DNA of 64,000 bases, taken from Piromyces finnis. Lineage: Eukaryota > Neocallimastigomycota > Neocallimastigomycetes > Neocallimastigales > Neocallimastigaceae. Of the stretch, positions 36,395 to 51,877 are shown piece after piece (positions within the stretch are counted from its first letter, which is position 1; every line of letters begins with the position of its first letter). The stretch spans positions 648,501-712,500 of the forward strand of contig MCFH01000014.1 of NCBI GenBank assembly GCA_002104945.1. The letters are read 5' to 3'. The notes under the pieces are model-generated. The model was not told the DNA's origin. It saw only the letters and a program-made list of their open reading frames with translations, and made no database searches. The translations under genes were made by a program, and so were the position numbers.

Positions 36395-36797
36395 AAACTT
36401 TACACAATTAAAAGGCTTCTTTTCTATTACTTTTAAAATAACAATACCCTTAAAAATGAACATCTATATTTACACACAAAATTTTAATAACTTATTTTTT
36501 AAAACTATTTTTTTTATTTTATTTTATTTATTTTATTTGCATTTTATGATTTTATGATATACGATTTTTAAATGTTATTTTACAGATATTATTTACGTTT
36601 ATTCGTTTATTTACATATTTTATTGTAATTGTTGTTGTTTATTGAATGACTTTTCATGGTTTATTCTTTTTTTTTTTAATTCCTTGTAAAATTTTTTAAA
36701 ATTTTAAAAAGAATTTTATACTCAATATATAAAACCTTTAATATATATATTGAATATGTATGTTTCATTTATCAAGATTATACATTATAATCTAAAT
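36395..36797. repeat. ADH4 3' flank, duplicated unit D copy 2
   Basis: Counterpart of 32534-32936, with very few differences. Confidence 0.9.
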
Positions 36798-37970
36798 TTA
36801 TTCGTAACAGTTCTTTAAGATTTCTAAGATTTCTTCGTGGGTAACTTCCTTGTAACCACCACCTAAGATACATGAGTTAGCAATATCTGGTAACATTTCC
36901 TTAGTAGCTCCAAGTTCCTTAAGAGTAGTAACCATACCACATTCCTTAGCAAACTTTTCCATACAATCAATACCTTCAAGAGCAACTTGTTCATCAGTCT
37001 TACCAGTGGCATCAACCTTCCAGATTTCCTTAGCGAAACGGACAAACTTATGAAGACCGAACTTGTAGATGTAACGGTAGTATGGCATAGAAATAGCACA
37101 TAATCCCATACCGTGAGCACAGTCAGTGTAAGCACTAAGTTGGTGTTCAATCATGTGAACTTCCCAATCTTGAGTCTTAGAACAAGCAACTAATTGATTT
37201 AAGGCAACAGTAGCATCCCACATAATGTTACTTCTAGCTTCGTAGTTAGTTGGATCTTCAATAGCAATCTTAACTGCACGAATAACATTCTTGTAAATAC
37301 CTTCAATAAGGTAATCAGAAGTGTTGTCATCATCACCAGAGAAGTATTGTTCCATTAAGTGAGACATAATATCGAAAACACCACTAACCATTTGGTACTT
37401 TGGAACAGTGTATGTGAATTCTGGGTTTAAGATAGAGAACTTTGGATAAACAATTGGTGGGAAAACTCTACCATTCTTAATCTTGTTAACAGTATCACTA
37501 ATAACACTTCCACCGTTCATTTCACTACCAGTACCAACCATGGTAAGAACGGAAGCAACTGGAACAAGCTTGTGATCACCTAATGGAGCACAGTCAACCC
37601 AGTAACGTTGGAAGACATCATCACCTTCGTAGTGAGAAGCAACAGAAATACCCTTGGCACAGTCAACAACACTACCACCACCAACAGCTAAAATTAAGTC
37701 AACATTGTTTTCTCTGACTAACTTGGCTCCTTCAAGCATCTTGCTTAAAGCTGGATTTGGTAAAATACCACTGCATTCAATGACATTCTTGTTGCATTTA
37801 TTTAAAATGGCAATAACTTTATCGTAGATACCATTCTTCTTAATGGAACCACCACCGTAAGCAAGTAAAATGTTCTTACCGTAGTTGTTTAACTCGGCTT
37901 CTAAATTATTTAAAGAATCCTTACCAAAGTAAATCTTAGTAGCGTTTTGGAATGAAAAGTCGTACTTCAT
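36798..37970 (-). CDS. Iron-containing alcohol dehydrogenase (BdhA/YqhD type), copy 4
   Basis: Single exon, 390 residues, with the same catalytic residues as copy 3 (Asp200, His204, His272, His286) and Lys at position 45, which agrees with the other paralogues. Its 5' flank differs completely from copy 3's just beyond the start codon, so it has a promoter of its own. It is probably the parent of copy 3 rather than the reverse, since residue 45 is ancestral here. Role: NAD(P)H-dependent reduction of aldehydes or its reverse; the physiological substrate cannot be read from sequence. Confidence 0.95.
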   Translation of the reverse strand: MKYDFSFQNATKIYFGKDSLNNLEAELNNYGKNILLAYGGGSIKKNGIYDKVIAILNKCNKNVIECSGILPNPALSKMLEGAKLVRENNVDLILAVGGGSVVDCAKGISVASHYEGDDVFQRYWVDCAPLGDHKLVPVASVLTMVGTGSEMNGGSVISDTVNKIKNGRVFPPIVYPKFSILNPEFTYTVPKYQMVSGVFDIMSHLMEQYFSGDDDNTSDYLIEGIYKNVIRAVKIAIEDPTNYEARSNIMWDATVALNQLVACSKTQDWEVHMIEHQLSAYTDCAHGMGLCAISMPYYRYIYKFGLHKFVRFAKEIWKVDATGKTDEQVALEGIDCMEKFAKECGMVTTLKELGATKEMLPDIANSCILGGGYKEVTHEEILEILKNCYE

Positions 37971-39384
37971 TTTGTATTAATTACAATAAAATAAAAATAA
38001 AAATTATATATATTATTGTTTACTGTATAGTGCTTACAAAAATAGGTTGGAATTTCAATCTATTTATACTTTTTTAATAAAACATGATAATTAAATATTT
38101 CAACCAATCATATTTTAAGATTTCACATTTATTATTTTATAATTTCCACTATAATGGAACTAAAACCGCATATTAAACAATAAAAGAAATTTTGGTAGAG
38201 TCATTAGTAATTATCTCATTTATAGGAAAAACTTTAAATTAATAATATTAAATGAGAAATGATGGATTATCAATAAAATGATGTAGATAGATGATGATTC
38301 ATCTTGATCCATAATTCCTATTTTTTTTATTCATCAATGTATTTAAGTCAAAAATAATAACTATATAAATATATAAAAGAAATGAAATAAATTGGATTAA
38401 TAGTGAATACGCATATGAATTTATATGAGAATGTTTAAAAGAAACTAATATTATTATTATTCTTAAATTATTAAATATCATTATATATTTTTGTATTTTG
38501 TATGGTGTATGTGTATAACTTTATTTAAAACTATTATATAATAAAAAATAATTAAGTTTATTTTTAAAAAGTTTAATTAATTAATATGAATATTTATGGT
38601 TTAATTTCAACAGTCCTTTCAACTTTATTTTTTTAATTAAACTTCAATTTTTATCGCGCGTTTATTATGAAAAAGAAAATATTAAAATGAAAGGTTTATT
38701 TTTTATTATTAATACTTAGTATTCAATTATAAATAATAAATAATAAATAATGAAAATATTCATCATTTGTCATATTTCTTTTCTTATTAGCAATGAATAT
38801 TTAAACAACACCTTGAAGTATAAAAATACAAGGATTTTAATCCGCAAATATTATTAATGTTTGTGGGGTAATTTATTATAATAGATTATATTGAAAAGAA
38901 AAGAGAGACAAACAATTCCTAATCATTTATTTTTGTTTATTATATTATATTTCCATATTAAACTTTAAATATAAAATATTAAAGAATAACTTTTACATAA
39001 TAAATAGTAATCTATATTCTTTATATTTGTTGTGAACATTTATGGACACATAATTTTATTTATCTATAGCATATATTTATGAACACATGTGATTAGTCTA
39101 TAAAACATAAACATGTATTAAAAGTGTTGTAAACGTAATGTCTACGTGTTGTAGAGAAAGTTATTTTTTTATTTTGTTTTCTATGGTCACATGACCTTAA
39201 ATTTTATTATATAACTGTAATATTTACAGTGTAACTTTTTCTCTTTGTTAACCTTATGAATAAAATTTTTAATTAAATTTATTTCACACTTTTAAAGTTA
39301 GAATATTATTATAATAGAATATATAGGGTTAGGTTTTAATAAATAAAAATTCAATATTGATATTATTGATGTATTATTATTATT

Positions 39385-39445
39385 GGTATTATTATTAGTA
39401 GTAGTAGTAGTAGTAGTAGTAGTATTATTATTATTATTATTATTT
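39385..39445. repeat. TAG/ATT trinucleotide run
   Basis: About nine TAG units followed by ATT units, like the TAG runs at 28.6 kb but without the longer unit. Confidence 0.8.
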
Positions 39446-41291
39446 TACTTTTTTTTATCATTATATTATTATGTTTATATTTATTATATAAATTATTAAT
39501 TCATTTTTCAGAAAAAAAATAAAGATTATGATGAATTGTGATATATATAAAAACTTGAATTATTTTGTTTTTTTAATATATAATACATTTGCAATTTTAT
39601 TTTTTATTAGATCGGTTTATATTATTTATCCTTTTTCACTTAACACCACTCAATTATTTCTTACATAAAAATATAATTTAAAAAAAGCGACGACAATAAT
39701 AATAAAAGACCAAGTTTATTAAAATTAGACTTTATGTTAACATAATTTTGAGGTTTTTTTATAAATAATAGAAAATAATATAAATATTATATTATATTAA
39801 GCCTGAATTTGAATAAAAATATTCTAATTAATATTTGAATCATTTAGTGCTTTCTTTATTTTTGATTTTATATAGAAAAATAATTATAGTATAATTATTA
39901 TTATAAATATTTGATTTGATTATTATTAATAACTATAATTCTTTATAATTATGAAAAAAAAAAAAGCTCATTTATTCAAACAAGAGAAATTATAATAAAA
40001 ACTTTGAAAAATATTTTCATAAAATGATATTCTATTTCTATAATTTATCAATAGTCTGGAGTTAGATTTTTTTTAATATTACATACGGAAAAATGTTTTA
40101 TTTTATAATGAAATATCATTTTTTATAAAAAAAAAAATTCAATTATTAATTATATTTTTATTATTATAGAGGTAAATATATATATATATATTTTAAAAAA
40201 CATATTTATTTTATTTATTTAATAAAAAACAGAGTTTTCTAATCCTTGTATTACTTTTTTTTCCTTTAGATAATATTCCTCAGTCATAAAGAGAATAAAA
40301 TGATAAGAAAGGACTATTTTTATTTAGTTAATAAGAATATTAATTTAATAATAAATTTGCTATATTAGTTTATATTATTTATCTTTTAACTAGATTAATG
40401 CATATAAAAAAAGAAAGATTTGAGGATATGACTATTGAATTAACTTTTTTTTTTCAAACAGAATACTCAATTTTTTTCTTTTCTTGATCAACTTTTTAAA
40501 GGTTATGGTGAAGCAAAAATGTATTAAAAAACATAAACTATAATTTTATTGAATATTATACATAACCTTGTACTTTTTATATATAATAAATCGAAAAACA
40601 ATATCAAAATATTATGTATAACCTTTTATATAAAATAAAAACAAGTATTACTATTCTTTTTTTTTATTTTATTTTAATAATTAAAAAAGGGTGCTATTAA
40701 AAGTTTTTTTGAGAAAATTTTTTTTATTAATAAAGTTTTAGAAAATGGAAATTTTTATGAAAAATCCTGGAATAATATTAATATTTTATAATAAATAAAA
40801 TTTTAATATTTTTATTTTAATTTATTTATAATATTAAATATTTCCATACATAGAAATAGTATAATATAATGACAGTTCATTTTTAATCTAAATTAATTTT
40901 ATTTCTATATTAAATAAAGTTTATTTAATATAATATAAAAATGTATATAAATAAATTAATTAAATATAAATTAAAAAAGTTTTACATTAAATCATCAATA
41001 AGTATTATTTGTGAAATGCATGACAAAATTGATATGATGAAAATACTGAATCATATAAAAAGTTTAATTAATAATAAAAATATCATAAAAAGCTAATGCT
41101 GAAAAAAAAAAAAAGTGTTGGTTGTTTGTTGCTGTTATTTGATGTTAAAAAGGAATAAAGATAAAAAAATAAAACATTAATCTAGTATAAACAAGTTTAT
41201 AGCAATATATGATTCTTTCAACTTACTCTTTATAAATTATGAATATAAAACAATACTATTGTAAAAAATAATTAATATAATTAATAAACTC

Positions 41292-41372
41292 TTAATATTC
41301 ATTTATCCATAGACTAAAGAAAATATGTTACTTTTTAGTCTATGGATAAATGAATATTAACATATTTTCTTT
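41292..41372. repeat. Two interlocked inverted repeats (A-B-A'-B')
   Basis: 41292-41318 is the exact reverse complement of 41334-41360 (27 bp). 41316-41329, in the loop of that pair, is the exact reverse complement of 41359-41372 (14 bp), just past the right arm. The order A, B, A', B' is pseudoknot-like. A template switch during replication could also produce it. Confidence 0.9.
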
Positions 41373-42224
41373 CAAATGCTAATACGATTAGAGTTGGCCA
41401 TGAGCCTATTTTCTATTCTCCATTGATGATGAATATTGTTATCATTCATTGCTATTATATACACACTATTCCTGATTATAGTTTTTATTATTATGATGAT
41501 GATGATATTTTTTTTTTTTTTTTTATATTTGATGTTTGTCATCTATTCAACTCATTTTCTATTTTTTTTAATATAATTAGCAATATTGATATTATTATTA
41601 ATTATTGCACTTTTTATTGTTACACTTTTTATTATTACTATTATTATTAGTTATTAATTGATTATTACACTTTTTATTACATTTGTTGTTATTTCCTTGC
41701 TATCATTATTCTGCTACTTTATACCTTCCTCTTCTTTTGTAGCGATCTTTTCCCATGATATAAAAATCTCAAATTCAACTTTTTGACCAATAAAAATTTT
41801 CTAACACACAAACCAATTTTTATATTAAAAATCAATATAATAATATATTATAATACATTACTAATATATTAATATTGCAACCTCAAAATTCTATTGGATC
41901 AATTAATTGATACATTTGAAACCAAAAATAAAAACATACCTACCAACATGATAGGAAATGAAACAATGATTACAAGGCTAGGGGATAAAGAAAGAAAGAA
42001 AAACGATGATGCATAATACAATAGTTTGAATAAAAAGTATTTAATTGTATGTAGGATATGATACTGTTCTAATAATAGAAGAACTAATTATTCTCTATAA
42101 TAATAATTGATAAAATTGAATAATTATTTAATAGTTGAAATAAAATAGTGTTAATGTTGCCTTTTTTTAAATTATAGCCTTTACATAAGAAATCTCTATT
42201 ACTCTTTTATTTTAAAAAAAAAGT

Positions 42225-42298
42225 TATACTAGTCTCTACCTAGGCAATTAATATTACTACATGGGATAGTTGTACAGACTCGTATTTTTTTTTTTTTT
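42225..42298 (+). ncRNA. Candidate small RNA patch ending in a T run, unproven
   Basis: A stretch reading CTCTACCTAGGCAATTAATA and on to CAGACTCG is less AT-rich than the surroundings and ends in 12 T, which could stop RNA polymerase III. It shows no tRNA boxes. Weak. Confidence 0.12.
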
Positions 42299-44411
42299 AT
42301 TATTTTTAAAAATGTTTTTATTAATTTTCTTTTATTTACTAAAAAATTAAATTCATCATTCTTTTGTTGTGTGATGTGTATGTCATACATGAATGATGTT
42401 CTTAATTATAAAATATTCTGTTAATTTATAACATTATTTGAAATAACTTATCCTTTAATGCTTTGATTTCTTTTTTTTTATTTCAATAATAAGCATAATA
42501 ATAATAATAATAATAATAATTTTTGGTTTCGGTTTTTCTTTTAGTATTATCATTTATTTTTTTTTTTTTTTTGTTATTATTGTACTTGCTTCGATTAATT
42601 AAAATTTATTGATTTTAATTATTATTTTTTTCCGCATATAAAAACCATTAGATTTCCCAAAAATTCTCGAACTTTAATTTTTTTTTCTTCTTAAGCAATT
42701 AATAATAATTTTTAGTTATTATTATTAAAAGAAATAATTATTAAAACAAAAAATAATTAAGACTTTTATTTCATAAAAGAAAAGTTTTATTTATAAAAAA
42801 AAAAGTTCTTCAAGAAAGTTTTATTTTGTATTAAATACAATTTAAAAAAAGTTATTACATATTCAAATTGATTTTGAATTAATAAAAACTGAAAAAAGAA
42901 AAAAATTTACTGATTAAACAGGTTTTAATCTATCTCTTTTAAAAAAGAAAAAAGAAAATTATTTTAAAGGTATTGTGTGAATAGAAAGTAATACTATATA
43001 TTATTAGTATTAAGATAAAATTATCAAAGAATATAAAGTATGAAAAAAAAAAAGCATAATAGTATATAAAAGTAAAAATAAAGCTAGTAGTAAAAAAGTT
43101 GGAAATATAAAGAAGAAAATACAAAAGATTAAAAATTGTAATGAAATAGGAAAATAAATGTTTTATTATGATATTATTATTTAGAAAAACCTTTTAATAT
43201 ATAGATAGTAGTTTTTTTAGAAAGTGAAAAAAAAAAATAATATAAATAACTCATTGGAAAGTTTTATCGACACTTGTCCATTTTATAGAAAAAAAATAAT
43301 AATAAATCAAAACAAATTAGCAAATAGGAATAAAAAGCGTATGATACTTTTATGGTTTATAATGAAATAATATAAACTAGTGTAAATAAATAAATAAATA
43401 AATATAAAACTATGAATTATTAATAGTAATATTTACCGTAATATTTTTTTCAGCTAATAGATTAATATATATTTAAAAAGTATATTATAAAAATATAATA
43501 CTATTATTTTTATGATATTTTGAATGAATATAGTAAAAAAAAAATAACATAATAAATTGAAGCACTACAAACTGAAAATGTGTATTACTTTTAGAATAAT
43601 AATATTATCAATACTTTATGATCGTAGATGGTTTAAAAACTTTTTAATATAATTTTTATAATAAAATTTTAAAAGAAATAGTGAAATAGTTAATAATAGT
43701 AAAACAATTCAACGATATACTAATAGTGTAAATATGAATAAATACCATTCTTGTTATATTTAGTGCTTAGAGTACTACTGAAAAAAGTACCTTTTTATAT
43801 TAATAGTTACCTTTTTATTATTTATAATAATCTTTATTTTTTAATTATTATGTCATCATGATTAGTAAATAAATTAGACTTTAATAAAAAGATTTTAATA
43901 TATAGATGAATATATAATAATATATGTTAAGAATATATTTATAATATAATACTAGAAATATATTAATTTAAAAATAGGAAAATTATTTATAAATAATAAA
44001 ATCATACATTATATTTTTTAATAATATATTATTATTTTATTTATTAAATAATTTTTAAATATAATAAATAAAACTTTCTTTTTTTAAATAAACATATTGT
44101 GTGTAAAAAGATAATAAAAAAGAAAAAATAAACATTTGATTTATCATACATTTAAATAAAAAAATATCATAAAAGAATATAAATCACTTATTATTTAAAT
44201 AACAAAAAGATAACTAATATTGTTTATTTTCTTTTTTATGAATTTTAAATATATATACAAAATAACAAAAACAATCAAATAAACCTAAAATAAAATAACT
44301 TCATCTGGAATATATTAGAAAGTTTTAAAATTTTCAATTAAATAATAAAAACAAAATATTATTAATATTACCCTCAAAGTTTTTTTTTTGTAAAGAAATA
44401 ATATAAATAAA

Positions 44412-48227
<3,816 letters not shown>

Positions 48228-49128
48228 ATGAATTATGCTTCATGAGTTGATTATACCATAAAAAAAAGTATGTTCATTGTAAATTTATAAAAAAAAAACA
48301 TCATATAAATTATTCTTTCATCATTTATTGTTTTCTATTTTTTTTTCATGTTTATATAATATTATAATAATATATAATAATGCATACCACCACTTTTAAT
48401 TAAAAAAAAAATAATATATATATAATTAATTTATATAATCTAACACTCATTAATCAGGGGTTTTAAATAATAGATCTTCTTTTTTATATTTAAAAAAATC
48501 CACAAACAAAAAAAAAATTGTAAAAAATGTTTTAAAAAAGTAAAGGAAAATTATTAAAAAAAAATTATTAAAAAACCAATTAAACAAGTAAAAAAAAAAA
48601 AAAACTAATAAAAAAATATAAAATAATATAAAAAAAAAAAAATAATGTGTAAAGAATAACATTTCTAGACAAGAAGAAATGATTATTTTAGTGTAGTTTT
48701 TTTTTTTTTTTTAATTATTATTCCATAAAGGAAAGAATCAATCAATAGTTTTAAAGGTCTCTTATTGCCAATAAAAGATGCCTTTTTTTTTTTTTCATTT
48801 TATATATAGTTGTTTTTTCTATTTCAAAACCTAATCTTTTAAATTTATATTTTTAAAAAATTTTATCCAATCATTTAATAGAAATAAATTTTTTTAAATT
48901 TTTTTTTTAATTATAATATTTTTTTAATTTTTTAGATTTATCAGAATATTAATATAAAAAAAAGTTTTATTTTTTTTTAAAGAAAAAACAGGACTATATT
49001 ATAAATTATAATATTATACCATTACTTTTTTATATAAACTTTTTATAACTTAATTCAACACATTTTTTAAAAGTAAAAACAACAACAACAAACAAACAAA
49101 AAAAAAACAAAGATAAAAAAAGAAAAAA
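48228..49128. other. Spacer between TPR gene and Alb1-like gene
   Basis: 3' untranslated sequence, then A/T homopolymers, then an A/AAC-rich leader just before the next ATG. No gene was recognised. Confidence 0.6.
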
Positions 49129-50495
49129 ATGGGTAAAGGTGCTAGAGTTAATAAGGTTAAAAAGAATACTTTAAAGGAAAATAGAAGAAGTCGTAGTGCT
49201 TTCCGTGCTCGTTCTGGTATTGCTTCTCATCAAGCTGCCACTAAGGGTGTTACAGTTTCTGAAGTTCTTAATAATGATGTTATGCTTGAAAATAAAAATA
49301 AAAAGACTTCTGATATTGTTAAAGATTTATTAAAGGTTAATCCAGTCAATAGTACTAGAATTGGTAAGAATCGTGCTCTTATGCGTTCTAAAACTCTTAC
49401 TAAGAAGAAGTTAAGACAAGCTGTTAAAGCTAAAAGAAATGTAAGCAAAAAATATATTTATCTTTTATTTTTTTTTGAAATCCATTCTTTCCCTATTTTT
49501 TTTTAGAATTAAAATATTTAGAAAAAAAAAATATATATATATAACGACGTTGAAATATAATATAATGTATTTAACAATGAATATAAAAGAATTAAATCAG
49601 GATTTTTTTTTTAAAAAAAAAACATCAAAAAGCATTCAAATATTATTATTTTATTTTATTTTTTTTTTAAAAAAAAAAAATCGAGAAATTTAATATTTAT
49701 TTCAATAATCTATAATCAAAAAACTTTCCTATATTGGAAAATATTATGATTTTATAATACTATCATAATCAAATTATATTACTGTTCAATTAATAATAAT
49801 GAATTCAAATCAAAGAATAAAGAATTATTTTTAAAAGAAATAATATTAATAGAAATGAAAGACTTGAATCATGATATAAAGAAGTAGCCATTTAGCAATG
49901 AATGCTTTATTTAAAATTTAATTTAAATATTTTTATATATTATACACTATACACAATATACAAAATATATATACATTTTTTAATATAATCAATTAAACAA
50001 TATGCTATGATAATTTAATTAAAACGGGCTATTACAAATATACTAGAAATATTATCTATGATATATATTTTTTTTTCATTTTATTTTTTAAATTTTTCAA
50101 AAATCTTGTACATCAGAAATTAACATATAATATTATTCTTTATCTTATTTATAAATTCTTTTTAGGATATTGGTAGATTAATAGCTAAGGGTGTATTAGT
50201 TGCTGATTCCGATATGTCAGGTAAATATTTATATTGAATATATATTAATAGACACAAAATAATTTTTAAAAAATATTCTTTAAAGAAAAAGGCATTTATA
50301 ACATTATATATTTTCGTATATATTATAGTTGATTTAGCTACAGAAGCTATGCAACAAGATGATCAAGCTAACGCCTTTGCTACAGAAATTAAACCAGCTA
50401 GACTTAACCGTTCTGGTCCAAATGTATTAGAATTCAGAGATGCCAGTGAATTAAGTTCTACTGGTACTACTTTAGGTGAACCAACCTATGTATAA
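49129..50495 (+). CDS. Small basic protein, Alb1-like 60S biogenesis/export factor
   Basis: Three exons, 49129-49440, 50166-50220 and 50329-50495, in phase 0 and 1, for 177 residues. The start is the first ATG after an A-rich leader. The first 104 residues are strongly basic (MGKGARVNKVKKNTLKENRR, KTLTKKKLRQAVKAKRN). The tail is acidic and ends SSTGTTLGEPTYV. Yeast Alb1 has similar length (175), a basic N-terminus, a TLSKKRAKK-type stretch and a C-terminal GTTLGGP motif; it binds Arx1 on pre-60S particles in nucleus and cytoplasm. The match is from memory and short, so it is a working label. Intron 1 is 725 bases, long for this genome. Confidence 0.6.
49441..50165 (+). other. Unusually long intron 1 of the Alb1-like gene
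   Basis: 725 bases with a GTAAGC donor and TTTTTAG acceptor. Ribosome-biogenesis genes sometimes host snoRNAs in introns, so I looked for C/D boxes. No convincing pair was found. Confidence 0.5.
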
Positions 50496-50891
50496 GTTGG
50501 TTACAGAAAAAGATAAAACTTAAAAGAACAGAAAAAAAAAAAAAAAGAAATAGCAACCGCATTATTATATAATACGCACACTTTTATCATATATATTAAA
50601 GTAAATAAAGTATATGTATAGATATATATTTTATTTAATATATATACTTTTAATTTTTTTTCCATCACAAGATAAACAATATAATTTAAAAACTCAGTTT
50701 ACTAATCTGATACAGCATAAAACAATATTAATAATCAATACAACATATTTACCTATAAAGAACTTTTTTTTTTTTATTGTAAAACTATATGTATATTTCA
50801 TCTTTAATATGTAGAGTATAAACAATATATATAAAATACTAAAGAGAAATTTCATTTATAGAATAGAATTGATTTTAATTTCTTTTTTTAT

Positions 50892-50929
<38 letters not shown>

Positions 50930-51877
50930 AAAGCAATTTAAATATTTATTTATATCTATATATATTTTATTAAATATCTAATAATAATAAAAAAAAATAA
51001 AAAAAAAAAAAAAATTAAAAAATATATATATTAAAATGATGTTTTACGTTTATATTATAAAGAGTGCTTTATTTTTAAATTTAAAATAATATGAATTTAA
51101 TATTTAAATAGTGGTAATTCTAGTCATATAAAAGAGAAATTTCAATTTAAAAAGATCAAAAAGTTATCAATTATTTTTAATTCAAGATAAATAATTTTAA
51201 AATAAAAAACTATCAGAAAATACAAGAATTTTGTTTTTTTTCTATTTCAAAGTGCTTATTTAACTTGACGATATAAAGTAAAGAAGAAATTCAAAAATAT
51301 TTAAAATATAACAAAAATTCTATAAAAAAAAAAGTTTTATAGAGAGAGAGAAAAAAAAAAGTTCATTTGGAGTTTTAAAATTTACTATTTTATTTTATTC
51401 CAGGTATATACTATAATGATACTATTTGTATTTATTGTTTATAAAATAAATGATTTAAATCTAATAAACTCTATATATTGAAAATATAATGTTTAAATTC
51501 TATTCATTTATTAAAAAGATGACTTTTTTTTTTTTTTTTTCATTTTTTTTAAAAGTAATTATTTTTAAAAAAAAAAAAAAAAATTAAATTTTTAATTTCG
51601 GAAAATACTTTAAAATTTAATTTATTCGAGAGAGGAAAATTAAATTTTTTTCCTATATATTAAAGTTAGTGTAAAGTAATGATATTTTTATTTTATTTTA
51701 TTTTATTCTTTTAAATATTATTATTATTATTAAAAAAATAATATAAATACATACTATATACATACTATATAAATATATAAATCTATTAGAATTTATAAAA
51801 TTATATAATTATAAATCATTCCTATTCCTATTTTTATATTTCCATTTTTTTATTATTAATTCCTATTAATATTCATC
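50496..51877. other. Spacer between Alb1-like gene and CYB5D1 gene
   Basis: AT-rich with long T and A runs (for example 50897-50922), and no gene recognised. The CYB5D1 promoter is presumably at the right end. Confidence 0.6.

Larger units (their letters stand above)
37971..44411. other. 6.4-kb gene-free divergent spacer
   Basis: No coding frame, tRNA or rRNA was seen. Composition is about as AT-rich as introns. It contains a TAG/ATT repeat (39385-39445), a complex inverted repeat (41292-41372), a near-duplicate pair around AATATTATACATAACCTT (40551) and AATATTATGTATAACCTT (40606), and a less AT-rich patch at 42225-42285 followed by 12 T. The ADH4 and TPR-gene promoters lie at its ends. Confidence 0.65.

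Noticed and set aside
49441-50165. Possible snoRNA in the long Alb1-like intron
   Set aside because: No C and D box pair with terminal stem was found.
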